From Simmondsia chinensis (lineage: Eukaryota > Streptophyta > Magnoliopsida > Caryophyllales > Simmondsiaceae): 64,000 bases of DNA. The position numbers were made by a program, and so were the translations under genes. The notes under the pieces were generated by a model. The model was not told where the DNA came from and did no database searches. It saw only the letters and a list, made by a program, of their open reading frames with translations. The stretch's first letter is position 1, and the number at the start of each line of letters is the position of its first letter. Positions 1-11,829 of the stretch are shown here, piece after piece. Location of the stretch: contig JAGTTD010000008.1 in assembly GCA_018398585.1 (NCBI GenBank), forward strand, positions 3,918,501 to 3,982,500, in the 5' to 3' direction.

Positions 1-970
1 AAAACACACTAAAATAAGTTTATTTCACACCCTTTTGACCTATCATACACGGTGTATGATTGATCATATACCACTATTTACTTAAACCACACTAAAACAA
101 GTTGATTTCACACCATTTACATCAGTCATACACGATATATGATTGGTTTAAGACCATTAATGACTTCAAACAACCAGCAAAAAATGATATTACACCATTT
201 AAAGAAATAATAAATGGTGTGTGATTAATCAACACAAACAACATATGACAGTGATGCATTTTCAACACTCACACGCCATCAAATGCCCAGAAATTTTTGC
301 ATGTAAATGGCACTCAAACCTAGACATATGTATGATTGGTTTAAAACCATTAATGACTTAAAACAACTAATAAACCGTGATAATACACCAATAAAACCTA
401 TCAAACACGTTGTATGGTTAATCATACAAAGCTAATTACTTGAAACACACCAAAACAATTGATTTCACAATATTTAAACCCATCATACACGGTGTATGAT
501 CAACCAAACGCCACAACTTACTTAAAACACACTTTAACAACTTGATTTCAAACCAATTAGACCAATCATACACGGTGTATGATTGGTCATACACCACTAA
601 TGACTTCAAAGACACTAAAACAAATTGATCTTCCACCATTAAAACCTATCATACACGATGTATGATTGATTATACACAGCTATTTACTTAAAACACACTA
701 AAATAAGTTGATTTCACACCCTTTAGACTTATTATACATGGTGTATGATTGATCATATACCACTATTTACTTAAACCACACTAAAACAAGTTGATTTCAC
801 ATCATTTACACCAATCATACGCAATGTATTATTGGTTTAAAACCATTAATGACTTCAAACAACCAACAAAAAATGATATTACACCATTTAAGCAAATCAT
901 AAATGGTATATGATTAATCAACACCAACAACATATGATAGTGATGCATTTTCAACACTCACACGCCATCC
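1..970. repeat. Tandem repeat with palindromic core, in a higher-order duplication
   Basis: The stretch is built from related units, each containing a near-perfect inverted repeat of the form ATCATACACGGTGTATGAT followed by ttg/tca and then TTACTTAAA..CACACTAAAACAAGTTGATTTCACACC-type sequence. Good copies of the palindrome are near 42, 483, 564 and 648, with degraded ones between them. Roughly positions 1-290 recur at 690-970 (offset about 689 bp), so there is a higher-order level above the short unit. No coding potential is seen. It may be satellite-like DNA, or the subterminal repeat region of a large DNA transposon starting outside the window. Confidence 0.75.
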
Positions 971-1740
971 ATCAACTACCGTACACCATTTATTCTTTAC
1001 CATCAACATTTGCTTTCCACCCCCCGATGTCCACACATAAGACGCAGGCACAATGAGGAACAATACAGTAAATCAGCCAAATAATCAAATAATCAAGCCA
1101 ATATGAATACCTCACTCAAAATACACTAACCCTTACTCACAACACCAGTAAAAGCAAAACCCTAAACCACAAAAAAAAAAAAAAAAAAAACCTAAACCAC
1201 TACAGAAAACCCTAAACCCCAAAAAAAACCCAAACCAATACTAGGCCCGTGCAACACACGAAACAACCACATATACATTTCCCTCAAACAACCCCAACAA
1301 ACAACCAAGAGAAAACAAGCACGTAGTAACGAAATCGGTGTTACCTTTTTGGAAATGGTGATTAAACCCTAGATGAACAAGGTGCAGCGACGAAATGCGA
1401 GGGACGTGAGAACGAGAGTAGGGATAAAGTGAACGAAGAGAAATTCTAGAGAGTCATGGGAATGGGTTTCAGAGGAAAGAGAGAGTGAAAAATGAGAGGG
1501 AAATGGTTCTGCAAAAAAAGGAGAGAGTGAAAATGTACGGAGAGAGAAGGGAAGAGAGAGGGGAAAAGCGGGAAAAGTGACAGGAAATCACAAAAAAAAA
1601 AAAGTAAAGTGGCAGGGGTCATTTTGGTCCGAAAGGGTCTATTTAAGGTTACATGGGTTGGCAATAGAATAAGGGTGGGGATGGGGGTTTTTTTCGCACG
1701 ATTTTCCTTTAATTTTTATATAGTAAGCCCCCCCGGGTGG
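971..1740. other. Intergenic, no gene seen
   Basis: Contains short A-rich CCCTAAAC-type motifs around 1147-1225 (telomere-like words, but not an ordered array) and a purine-rich GA tract about 1390-1570. It ends in a C/G-rich palindromic patch (CCCCCCCGGGTGGGAGGC) near 1728. The GA tract resembles 5'-leader or transposon-end sequence. No open frame with recognisable protein was found. Confidence 0.5.
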
Positions 1741-3188
1741 GAGGCTTACGTATTATATTTTTAAGGTTTTTAAATTAAATTAAATACATAAATTTATAAT
1801 TTTATTGTTACGTAGTATTTAGATTTGTAACACATATTTAAATAAATTAAATTTACTTTATATATCATTATGAGAAACATGATTTTAAAATTAAATCGAA
1901 CCTATGTTTATAATTTTTAATAATTTTATTATTGATTAAATATTTGAACTATACTATTTATTATTTATAGTTTCACTCATTATGCTATTTTTTTTATATT
2001 AAATATTAGGAATCTTTAGTTATAGGTATTTGTTATTACAACATATAATATATATTTTTTTTGGAACAAAATTACAACATATAATATAAATTAATATCTT
2101 TAAACGATTATATAAAATAAAAAATTAAACTGAAAGTTGTATCCCTGAGAAGTGTTGTGTTGGGATAATGCAATATCTTTTACTAGAATATTTTTTAATA
2201 TTTAACCTTATCTTATAAATTTTTGTGATATTTGATACTTATAAAATAACGTGTTTTGGTGTAAATTTAATTTTTATTTTATATATTAATTTATGTTTTA
2301 TGTTCTATGAACAAATGATTATAAATAAAGAGGTCTAATAATAATGTTATAATTTATATTTTATAATGAGTAAACCATTGTCCTCATAATGATATATAAA
2401 ATAAATTTAATTTAATTTAAATATATATTATAAATTGAAATACTATATAATAGTAAAAAATATAAATTTATATATTTAATTGAGTTTAAAAACTTAATTT
2501 ATATTATTACCAAAACTAAAATATTTAAATAAAAAAAAAATAACATGCAAGCTTGAGGGAGGCTTATATAATTGATTGCCTCCTCTTAGGAGAGGTATTC
2601 AATAAAAAATAAAAAAATAAAAATAGTCAATTTGAATGTTATTTGAGGCAATATTTTTTAAAAATATTTTATTAGATTATTTACGCTAAAAGTTTCTATA
2701 CTTTTTTTATTATGTCAATTTAGTCTATATACTTTTAATTATGTTAATTTAATTCCTCTACAATTTAAATTATGTCAATTTAATCATTTACTCAAATTTA
2801 AGTTAAGTTATTGACGTTATTTTTTGTGGCACAATTATGTTAGATGTAAGTAATTTACTAAAATTCTACCATTTGACTCAATTTAATCCGACTCATGTCC
2901 GAACCATTAAAAATTTTATTAAAAACTTAATATAAATTTTACTTCATGAATTAAATTGATATAATATTAATTATAAAAGCACTAAATTAATATAATTAAA
3001 AATATAAAAATTAAATTAATATAATAAATAAAATATAGAAACTATTGGTACAAATAATCCTATTTTATTTTTAGGTGTAATTTTGGACAATTGCTCTCAA
3101 GTACGATTGTTATGAACTTATTTAAGATATAATAAGAATCAGATAAAATAAGTGTCACATCAAATTGAAATAAATATAAAAAATAAAA
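1741..3188. other. AT-rich intergenic DNA, no gene seen
   Basis: Very AT-rich, with scattered poly-A and poly-T runs and no long open frame. A word resembling the 1733 patch (GGGAGGCTTA) recurs near 2560. Nothing else identifiable. Confidence 0.6.
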
Positions 3189-3216
3189 GACTTTTTTTTG
3201 CAAAATAGCCTCTTTT

Positions 3217-3253
<37 letters not shown>

Positions 3254-4698
3254 ATATATATATATATAAATTTGGCCCCATTTTAAAAATATTTAGCAAA
3301 TTGACCCATTTCATTGTAGCGAAACTGTTGCACGATGTACGGAACGTCATGCAACAGTGACCAATTTTTTTTTTTTAGTTTTACCTCTTTAAAATTGAAA
3401 AAAATTAATAAAATTTCTTTTTAATTTAAATTATTTTAATTTTTAAAATAAAAATATCCCAGGGGCGCACTTATCGGCTGATTTATTTGCTTAGGTTCAA
3501 TTACATACTATTGACCTTGTACTATTTGCCTATTATATGCCTTGTACTATTTGATGTGTCCGTGCTTATGCTTTGTGCTTCTGCTTATGCTTTCAGGATG
3601 CCTGCTCTCATGACAATGATACGATATTCTGGTTGGGGGTCCTCAGAAACAGCCTCTCTTCCACTCGGAAGGGGGAAGGTTGCGTACATGTACTATTAAT
3701 AAGGAGGATATAAATGAGGGACACATTTAAATGAAGAGATGTTGACGTTTTCAACAAAAAATCACGAGTTTACGCATTTGTACATTATGGTTTGAGCTAT
3801 TTTATTAGATACATGTAACTCAAAAGCTAATGTATATAAATTTTGAAAATATATTTTATAAACATAGTTCTAATAAAATAGTTCAAATAATAATGTACAA
3901 ATACGTAAACTCGTGATTTTTTATTGGAAACATCAACATCTCTTCATTTAAATGTGTCCCGCATTTATATCCTCCTTATTAATAGTATTATAATACCATA
4001 GTTCCTGTATGAGATAGTTTAAATAATAATATATATATCACAATCTCCTTATTTAAATGTGTCCCTCATTTATATCTCCCTAATTAATAGTTCAAATAAT
4101 AATATACATATACCTTTTAATTTAAAATGTATACGTATTTAGTGATTCAAATTATAAAATTAAGAATTAAAATAATTTAACAACAACAACAATAACAGTC
4201 CCAGTGCCAAAGGCTCCAGCGAAAGCGGGGTCTGGAGAGGGTGGATGTACGCAGCCTTCCCCCTTCCAGGTGGAAGAGAGGCTATTTTCGAGGACTCCCA
4301 ACCTGAATATCATGTCGTCATGGGAGCAGGCATCCTGAAAGCATAAGCAGAAGCACAAAGCATAAGCACGGACACATCAAATAGTACAAGGCACATAATA
4401 TGTAAATAATACAAGATCAATAGTATGTAATTGAACCTAAGCAAATAAACCAGCCGATAAAATAATTAAAATAATTAAAATTAAATTTTTTTTAATTTTA
4501 AAAAGGTAAAACTAAAAAAAAAAATTGTCACTGTTGCGCGCCGTACGGAACGGCGTGCAACACTGCTGCACGACGTTCCGTACATCGTGCAATAGCTTCA
4601 CTATAGTAAAATGGGTCAATTTGCTAAATATTTTTAAAATAGGGCTAAATTTTTAATTTTTTTTTTGAAAAGAGGCTATTTTGCAAAAAAAAAAAGTC
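3189..4698. mobile_element. Foldback element with about 500-bp inverted arms
   Basis: The left arm (3189 to about 3695) and right arm (about 4190 to 4698) are inverted copies, starting with GACTTTTTT..GCAAAATAGCCTC and its complement. Each arm carries a small hairpin around a TGCACGATGTACGGAACG core and then a LINE 3'-terminal segment ending in the GGTTGGGGGTCCTC tail module shared across the window. The 9 bp outside each arm differ at one position (aaaataaaa versus ataataaaa), but this is low-complexity sequence and weak evidence for a Mutator-like TSD. No transposase is inside. It could be an inverted pair of LINE-bearing copies or a true long-TIR element. Confidence 0.6.
3691..3987. mobile_element. 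Foldback MITE nested in the larger inverted repeat
   Basis: Arms starting TACTATTAATAAGG and ending CCTTATTAATAGTA pair over about 110 bp on each side (about 3691-3800 and 3870-3987), giving a near-perfect hairpin of about 297 bp with no coding capacity. It interrupts the LINE tail of the left arm. A third partial copy of one arm lies at about 4045-4100. TA may be the target duplication, but the flanks are too AT-rich to be sure. Confidence 0.65.
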
Positions 4699-6705
4699 AT
4701 AATAAAATGTGAAATAGAATTATGTTGAATAATGGTGAGATGACATTGGATGATAATAATGATGACATTATTTAGGTATAGTGGACCAAAACGACGCTGT
4801 TTTGCTGATAATGACATCTATTATTTTTCTTGCGGGCAAAATCCCTCCTTAGGATATGGTAGATTCTCTTGGGGGAGAAAAAAAAATTTATAGAGTAAAA
4901 GTGACATTATTGAATATGTAGCGTATAATTTTAAATAAGATAGAGTGCTACTTTTTTATTGATAAGGAGAATATAAGTTTAAAAAGGTACAAGCATATAG
5001 GATATGGCTCGAAGACAAGTAATATCATAACATTTGATCCAGCGTCCAACAAAAGGCCAAACTCAAAACTCAAACATACTAAAACCAATAGATAGAAGGA
5101 GCAACATATTAAAACAACCAAAGTTAAAGTGAAAACGACAGCAAAAGACCAAACGAAACCAACCGAACCAACTAACAAAAGCCTTCAAAATCACCTACAT
5201 CCAAATCCATTGAAGAGTGCACACACCAAGCACTACTGCCTTCTTCGTATGCTACTGATAGTCGTTCATTTTCCTGACAACTTACCACTGCTTATCAAGT
5301 CTTAATATGACCTCACACCATTGAAGTTGACACGCGTAAGCTTACCCAAGTGATGTAGAATATTTAAGATAGCTTAAAATTGTTCACTGCTAGTATTATA
5401 TTTTATATACTAAAGTTTCTACACAAAATATTTTCAACGTCAAGCTGTATGGAGTTTGCACTTTTCCTAATAATGCAAATGCAACAAGTAAAACCATTGC
5501 CGTAGAATTTAAAGTTAACATATCATGATGTGACAAATTGAAGGCGATTGATTAATATCTTACAAATATACGTGATTGATTGACTATATGGGTTGATCGA
5601 TTAGAAATGGTCTTAACAAGCTAACTAAAATAGATTGGGGCTCAAAATCGGGAATGATCTAACTCGATTGGCTCAAAATTTTTATCGACCCAAAATCTAT
5701 TATTTAACTTGATATACTTTTATTTTTGGGAGTTTTATACTTCTTAACATGATGCACTAATACAATTTTTACGGCTCTGTTTGATATCTGGGATTATTAT
5801 TGAATTATGGAATTGCAATTCCAATTATAATTAATGAAATTGGAATTATGATGGAATGAAAATTCCATTGTATGGCTAACCAAAGAATTGGAGTTTAAAT
5901 TTGTAATTTCATAACTAATCGTCTTGAATTTTAAATCAATCAAGTTAGTTTATTCTTGTTGATAAAAAAAAAAAAAAAGAGTTAGTTTATTTCGGATTCC
6001 GGGTTATGATTCTTTTTAGTTAGCTTGTTTAAGACCATCTCTAATCGATCAAGTTGTACTGTCAATCTACCGCACATACTGCACATACATTAATATATAT
6101 TTTACTTGTGTCTGCCTATAATTTGTCACATCATCATATATAACCTTTAAATTGTACGATGACGGTTTTACTTGTCGTATGTGCATTGGTAAGTTTGCAT
6201 GTGTAAACTTTTATGGGGAGGACATATCTTTGTTGTAAGCCTCGGAGGAGCTGGCAAAATGTATTGACAACGTCAAAATAAGGATTAACCAAAGACGATG
6301 GCGGTGGTTAACAGCCAAGTCCCTCGAGCCCAAAGCCTGATGCTAATGTTGAGTTAGGCTAATTCCATGAAACTCGATTTGGTGTTTTTTGCCACGTTTC
6401 GGATCACTTGTCTATCTTTTGCTTTTTGATTGTTGTCTAGTGCTTTTACTGACTTTTGCATGACTTGATGCTTTATCCTTGTACACATTTTGCATTCATT
6501 TTGGGGGCCCTGCTTTAAGCTTTGGGCTTTTTCCTTGTATGAGTAAGCTGAGATGTGTCAACTTATATAGTGAGTGTATTTGTCTCTTGTTGATCACACA
6601 GAATTTGATAGTAACAGGAGCTTGAGAGAGTAGCGATGACAATCATCGAGATGTCCTTAAAAATCTGTCACTATCAAAGTAGCAAAGGCTCTACCCAAAC
6701 ATGGT
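4699..6705. other. Intergenic DNA with decayed repeats
   Basis: No gene seen. A poly-T followed by ATTGATAAGGAG near 4951 looks like the antisense 3' end of an L1-type LINE and runs to about 5200. Around 5771-5960 is a GCTCTGTTTGATATCTGG..AATTGCAATTCC segment that resembles the start of the element at 7995. Confidence 0.4.
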
Positions 6706-7101
6706 TAGGAGTGTAGCCGAGTCAAGCCAAGTTGATCACCCCTTTGTTTGAACTCGAGCTGATACACTTTATTGAGCTCGAGTTTAAGTAGAACTTTTGA
6801 ACCCTTGTTTGAGCTTAGTTTAATAAGCTTTTAGTGTGTTCTTTACTCTACTTGACTTGGCTCATTGGCCTTATCAAGATGATTCAAGCTCGTTATCGAG
6901 CCAAGCCGAGCCAAGCTTGCAATCGAGTCGTGCTCGCTATCGAGTTGAGCTGTTCGAGTTACCAACGAGTCATTATCGAACTTATTTTAAACTCAAACCA
7001 ACTGCTAACGAGCTCTTAATGAGCTTTTAATGAGCTTTTAACAAATTCTTATCGAACCTTTGGCAAACTGTTCGCTAACATTAATGAGCTAAACACCCCC
7101 T
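6706..7101. mobile_element. hAT-like non-autonomous element, GAGCTCG-rich family
   Basis: Begins TAGGAGTGTAGCCGAG and ends near GAGCTAAACACCCC. The interior is full of GAGCTCG, GAGCCAAGCC and related short words in both orientations. It is the most diverged of four family members in the window. The right boundary and TSD are uncertain. Confidence 0.5.
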
Positions 7102-7417
7102 TTTCAGACTTGGGTCTATAAGCTTATTGAGCCTCCATTACGAACGCAAACGAGTCGTATTCTATTTCAAACAACAATAATTCATCGTTTATTCAGTTTG
7201 TTTAAATGATATTTTCTACAAAGAAAGGAAGATGGTGGGAAGTCGCTTGATGCGTGATTTGTCAAAGCTTAATGGTGAGGAAAAGACATCAAATTCAATG
7301 ATGATAAGAGAATAGGGACATAGTGGGGTCTTCAATGGCTCATGTTTCACCCCTAAAACATTATGTGTAAAATAGGGACCTCACCTAGCTGTATAAGTGC
7401 TATCATGCCTTTATAAG

Positions 7418-7892
7418 TAGAGTACAAATGAGTCGAGATGGCTCACAAGCTCCTCGTGAGCCGGCTCGTCATAAAGTTTGATAAGCTTGGCTCGCTTTGA
7501 TCTCGAGCTGAGCCGAGCCGAGCCGAGTAGAGCCAGCTAGTTTAACTTAGCAAGCCAAGCCCGAGCCTAGTGATGCTCGACCTTGTAGGCTTAAGAGCCG
7601 AAACAAGCCTAAGCGAAACCTCTGTAATATATTTGTTTAAATGCCCTAATGAAGTCAAATATGAGCCTAAATGAGCCGAGCCCTAGCTTAAATGAGCTCA
7701 AACAAGCCTAGATTGAGCTTCAATAAGTCGATATATCGCAACCTTATATCGAAGCACGCTGAGCTTAGATTGACCCAAGCCAAACCTGAGTTTTTGATGA
7801 GCCGAGCTCGAGCTTAAACTTTCCAAGCTTAGCGAGCTTAGAGTCGAGCTCGGGCTGGGCTCGAGGCTCGGCTTGGCTCAAATACACCCCTA
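7418..7892. mobile_element. hAT-like non-autonomous element, GAGCTCG-rich family
   Basis: Starts TAGAGTACAAATGAG and ends CTCAAATACACCCCTA, so the termini form a short imperfect TIR. It is flanked by tttataag (left) and tttttaag (right), an 8-bp TSD with one mismatch, as expected for hAT. The inside is enriched in GAGCCGAGC-type words and has no open frame. Confidence 0.7.
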
Positions 7893-7994
7893 TTTTTAAG
7901 CGAAGTATCAAAAATAGAGAAGAGCAAAAAGTTTCGAATGTACGTATTCTAATTTATAGGTAATAAGTTTAATCACTAACATGCAGTTATCCTT

Positions 7995-8990
7995 TAGGCT
8001 TTGTTTGACATTAGACTGGAATTGAATAGTAGAATTGTAATTCTCAATCTCAAATTTGAATGGACTTTTAATTAGGATAGAATTGAGATTCCATTGTTTG
8101 AGTAATACAAGGAATTAAGGATTGGAATTGCAACTTTCTAACAATTCAAGTTATTTTGGGTTCTTGTTAATAGGATGGACAGTTCTGGGTTTTGATCAGC
8201 AAGTTGGATTGGGTTTTGGTAAGGTCGATCATTTTGGATAGTTTTTTTTATATTTTTGATCAACTTCAAGTCGAGCTTCAGTTAGATTGGATCAATTTAG
8301 GTAAATCATCTTGGATTTCTAGGGTTTGATCCTTTTGACATTTTTGGTAAGCACAAACCGATTTGAGATGGTGTTGTCATTTCAAGATCGAGCCATCTTG
8401 ATTTCAAGTTAGTTAGGTTGTGTCATTTAAATTTGGGCTATCTTAGTTGGGTCAAAATTGAGTCAGGTCAGGTCAATTTTTATTTCAGTCATCTTAAGTC
8501 TTTTAAATCAGTCAGACCGAATCTTTTCATATTTCGGGTTAGCTTAATTGGGTCACATGCAAATCATAACTAAGTCATATAGTTTCATTTTGGTTTTAAC
8601 TAATCTCGGATTTTCGGTCAATTAACTTGTGTCATTTTCAACATGAGTCAAATGGGATTGAGTTTTAGCTGTGTTTGGTCATTTTGGATTTGACTTATTC
8701 AGTTGGGTCGTTTCGAACTCTAGACCAAAGGATCGATATGGATGTTTCAGTTTCAAGTCTTTTTGGATTTTAGGTTAATTTAATTGATGATTTCGAGTTG
8801 TAGGTCACTAGAGCTAATATATTGAATTATGATTTTTTTATCCACCTCAGAAAAATTAGAACATATAACTTTCTGTTAAAACTCAGTTCTATTAAATTGG
8901 ACAATAAAACTGTAATTAGGCGAATTAAATAACAAAATTTGAAATTATATAGAGCTCAGTTTTAGTATATACTAAACAAGACCATAAATC
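7995..8990. mobile_element. Probable MITE-like DNA element with imperfect TIRs
   Basis: The left end (TAGGCTTTGTTTGACATTA) and the complement of the right end (TTATGGTCTTGTTTAGTAT) form an imperfect terminal inverted repeat. The interior from about 8180 to 8830 repeats words such as TTTTGGAT, TTGGGTCA and GGTCATTT without coding sequence. No clean TSD was found, so the limits are approximate. Confidence 0.4.
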
Positions 8991-9076
8991 TCTACCATAG
9001 TGCCGTATAAGTTATATATTTGATATACATAGTATAAGCTTATTAAATTATAGAAATTAATGTAGGGTTTATTTAC

Positions 9077-9318
9077 CAGGTACTAAGGCACTGGATCCTA
9101 TTCGAACTTTAAAATTAAGCGTGCTTGGGATAGAGTAGTACCAGGATGGGTGACCTCTTGCGAAGTCCTTATGTTACCAATCATATAAGGTTGGGAGTCT
9201 TCGAAAACAGCCTCTCGGTAGAGTTACACCCTGAAGGGTGAGGCTGTGTATATCCACCTCTCCCAGACCCCACTTATGCGGGAGCCCTTAAGGCACCGAG
9301 TCTTCTGTTGTTGCTGTA
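9077..9318 (+). mobile_element. 5S rRNA-headed SINE with LINE-type tail (copy 1)
   Basis: About 9077-9178 is homologous to 5S rRNA, including the internal promoter region (AATTAAGCGTGCTTGGG, then GAGTAGTACCAGGATGGG and TGACCTC). It is followed without a gap of note by the tail module GGTTGGGAGTCTTCGAAAACAGCC..GCGGGAGCCC, ending in a TTG-type repeat. A 5S rRNA gene would stop at GCACCC, and this one continues into a retroposon tail, so it is not an rRNA gene. The family otherwise resembles SINE3-type elements (5S-derived heads). The flanking duplication is not clear for this copy. Confidence 0.75.
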
Positions 9319-9366
9319 ATGTTAAATTAATTATTTTTTTGTAAACTACTTATCTTATATCATACA

Positions 9367-9493
9367 ACAACAATAACAACAAAAAACCTAGTGCCTCGAG
9401 GGCTCCCGTATATGCAGGGCCTAGGGATGTGGATGTACGCAACCTTACCCCTTTAGGGTGCTACCCTAAAAAGAGGTTATGTTTGAGTTGTTC
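9367..9493 (-). mobile_element. Truncated LINE/SINE tail with TSD
   Basis: On the - strand this is the shared tail module ending in TTG/TTA repeats, which read CAACAACAATAAC on the + strand. It is flanked by an 11-bp duplication, tatatcataca, at 9356 and 9494. No head is present, so it is either a severely 5'-truncated LINE copy or a SINE tail. Confidence 0.65.
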
Positions 9494-9635
9494 TATATCA
9501 TACATATTCAATATATAGTAGAATTCCTTTAATACCTGTTAAATTAATAATCTCGTTAAATAATAAAATTATCCAGTCCTAACTTGAGATCAATGTGCTA
9601 AATTAATAATCTATATAAAATTATAAGATAATATA

Positions 9636-10458
9636 CAACAACAACAACGATAACATTCCCAGTGCCACAAGAGCTCCCGCTTGCGAGGGGTCTGGGGGGG
9701 TAGGATGTACGCAACGTTATCCCATCAGGGTGAGGCTCTAACGAGAGACTGTTTCCGAGGACCCCTGGCCTGATAGTTGAAAGGTTGTAAAGACCTGTAA
9801 AAAGAGCATGAAAGGGCAAGTAGGGAGTATGTAGGGCGCATGTGAGGAGCTTGCAAGAGAGCATGTTGGGCCTAGGTGTCATTCGAGGCATGTATGTAAA
9901 CAGACAAGTAATCATATAAGCATATAATCAAGTACTCATGTAAACATGTACGCATGGGGGCATAGGGGCAGAGCAACGGTAAAAGCAAATAACATGTGGC
10001 GTCTAGAGCATATAGGGCGAGAGGGAGAGAGCAACTGTATAGGGATAAAGCGAGAGAGGGAGGTGGGGAAGAGAGGGAGAGATGGATAGAGATAAAGAGT
10101 ATAGAAAGCATCAGTATTGAATTAGGGGGTATCCCACTTAGCAGTGTAGGAGCTTCGAGCACCCGTAAGATAGTGCTAATATCATGAAACTGCTTGTATA
10201 CTCACTTGTACACCCGCAGCACGGGTGTATGTTATTTGCTTAGTGCTCCTAAGATTCGTAACTTGGGGTAGTACTAATTCGATACTGATGCTTTCTATAC
10301 TCTTTATCTCTATCCATCTCTCTCTCTCCCCCACCTCCCTCTCTCGCTTTATCCCTATACAGTTGCTCTCTCCCTCTCGCCCTATATGCTCTAGATGCCA
10401 CATGTTTTTTTTTTAAGGCCATCTCTTCAGTTAGTTGTGGTAGGCGGGGTCCTGATGC
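9636..10458 (-). mobile_element. 5'-truncated RTE-type LINE copy with internal inverted duplication
   Basis: The insert is bounded by a perfect 19-bp TSD (aaaattataagataatata at 9617 and 10459) and has its (TTG)n tail at the low-coordinate end, so it reads on the - strand. Its 5' part retains the LINE C-terminal coding region (TEEMALK, matching EEMALNK in the full-length LINE near 30640). Unusually, about 127 bp at 9994-10120 recur inverted at 10275-10402, making a large hairpin in the 3' part. The full-length LINE at 27083 has no such arm. Confidence 0.75.
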
Positions 10459-10477
10459 AAAATTATAAGATAATATA

Positions 10478-11183
10478 TTCTTCATAAAATTTTAAGATAA
10501 TACATTGAATTTTCATACAATTATAATTCAATGAACTCTTAATTGGTTGAATATGAAGATAATACTTCGAATCTTAACTTGATTACTTGATGTAATAAAT
10601 CGAACTCATTGAGTCTTGAGAAGTAATTAAATACAATATATAAGATTACTACTTAAAAAATGATGGAGATTATAACACCGAATTGGAGGAAGGTATAAGT
10701 GAATTAGAACGTACTATTCACATCCATGTTTGTTATGTACTCATTTACAATGACATGCATAAATCGGGAAAAGAAAAAAGATGGAAAACTTCTATAACAA
10801 TTTCCTTTGTCTGGAATGAGAAATGAAAATTAGAATAATACATGTGGAAAGGGGGTTGGCCCTTTACATAGACAAACATATGGATCTACCATAATAGGCC
10901 CTTATATTATAAATGGGCTCTCGGTGATCCACCCAAGCCCATGTCACAATGGGTCTAACACAGTTTTAGCCTATTTTATATTATAATAATTCGAAGTTTT
11001 GTCATTATCTTATCACGCTAGCCCAATTGATTATGTCCAAATTTCTAACACAATGTGCCAAAAAAACTAAGAAGCTCACTAATATTTACTAATTTATCCA
11101 TAAAAGGATATCTCTCTAAATTAATGGATTTTAAGTGGCCCTAAAACTATTAATTTAAAGAGATTATATTGTATTATTAGATA
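10478..11183. other. AT-rich intergenic DNA, no gene seen
   Basis: No open frame, RNA gene or repeat boundary could be recognised between the 19-bp TSD at 10459 and the short retroposon at 11205. Confidence 0.5.
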
Positions 11184-11204
11184 TATCTTTTTGAAGTTAT
11201 TATT

Positions 11205-11332
11205 TCAGGTTAGGGGTCCTCGGAAACAGCCTTCCTTCTGGGCAACCCCCAAAAGGGGGAAGGCTGTGTACATCTACCCTCCCCAGACCCCGCTTTTGCG
11301 GGGGCCCTTGAGGCATTGGGTTGTTGTTGTTG
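11205..11332 (+). mobile_element. Tail-only retroposon with long TSD
   Basis: This 128-bp insert consists of the tail module (GGTTAGGGGTCCTCGG through GCGGGGGCCCTTGAGGC) plus TTGTTGTTGTTG. The same 21 bp, beginning TATCTTTTTGAAG, precede it at 11184 and follow it at 11333, a perfect TSD. This marks it as a separate retrotransposition event by the resident LINE machinery. Confidence 0.8.
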
Positions 11333-11829
11333 TATCTTTTTGAAGTTATTATTATTAGCCAAAAAATTTTACTAAATTATCCGGATAATAACACTGTTAC
11401 ACTAATAATAATATTACTTTGTTCTTTAGATATAATAATAATCTTATATATTATTACTAAGTATCCCACCTCCAAAAGCCTCCAATCAGTAATTCAAGTA
11501 ATTCTAAAGGGTGTCATTAAAAGTTTTTAAACTTTAATCCAATTAATTCTGAAAGAGTAGTATTTAATATTTTACAAGAAATTCAAGTTTTTTAGCATGG
11601 CATTATGCAAAGTATATTGTTGCATCAACTATGGGATTATAATAAAATTCCAATAAAATTTAATTAAATTTAAATATGATAATATATAAAATATAAATAT
11701 CTTTCGTGCATTGCATGAGATAACACTAGTATAATGGTAACAAACCCAAATTTTGATGACCTAAACTTTTACATGCGTTAGCCTATGCTCGACATTAACC
11801 CTACAGAGGCGAACCCAAATTTTGATATT

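Noticed and set aside
1..970. CRISPR-like array, because of regularly spaced palindromes
   Set aside because: The context is a plant nuclear genome, the intervening sequence is itself repeated rather than unique, and no cas genes exist.
1147..1225. Telomeric repeat array (CCCTAAA)
   Set aside because: Only a few CCCTAAAC words are interspersed with A runs; they are not tandem heptamers.
1446..1664. Phe/Leu/Ser-rich open frame on the - strand
   Set aside because: It arises from a GA-rich tract with no domain or codon-use support.
9077..9178. 5S rRNA gene
   Set aside because: 5S similarity is partial and continues into a retroposon tail. The other copies have TSDs or the same tail, so these are SINE heads rather than rRNA genes or a 5S array.
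10222..10416. Open frames within the hairpin at 9994-10402
   Set aside because: They come from GA/CT-rich inverted arms of a LINE 3' region. Only the short TEEMALK segment is true LINE coding sequence.
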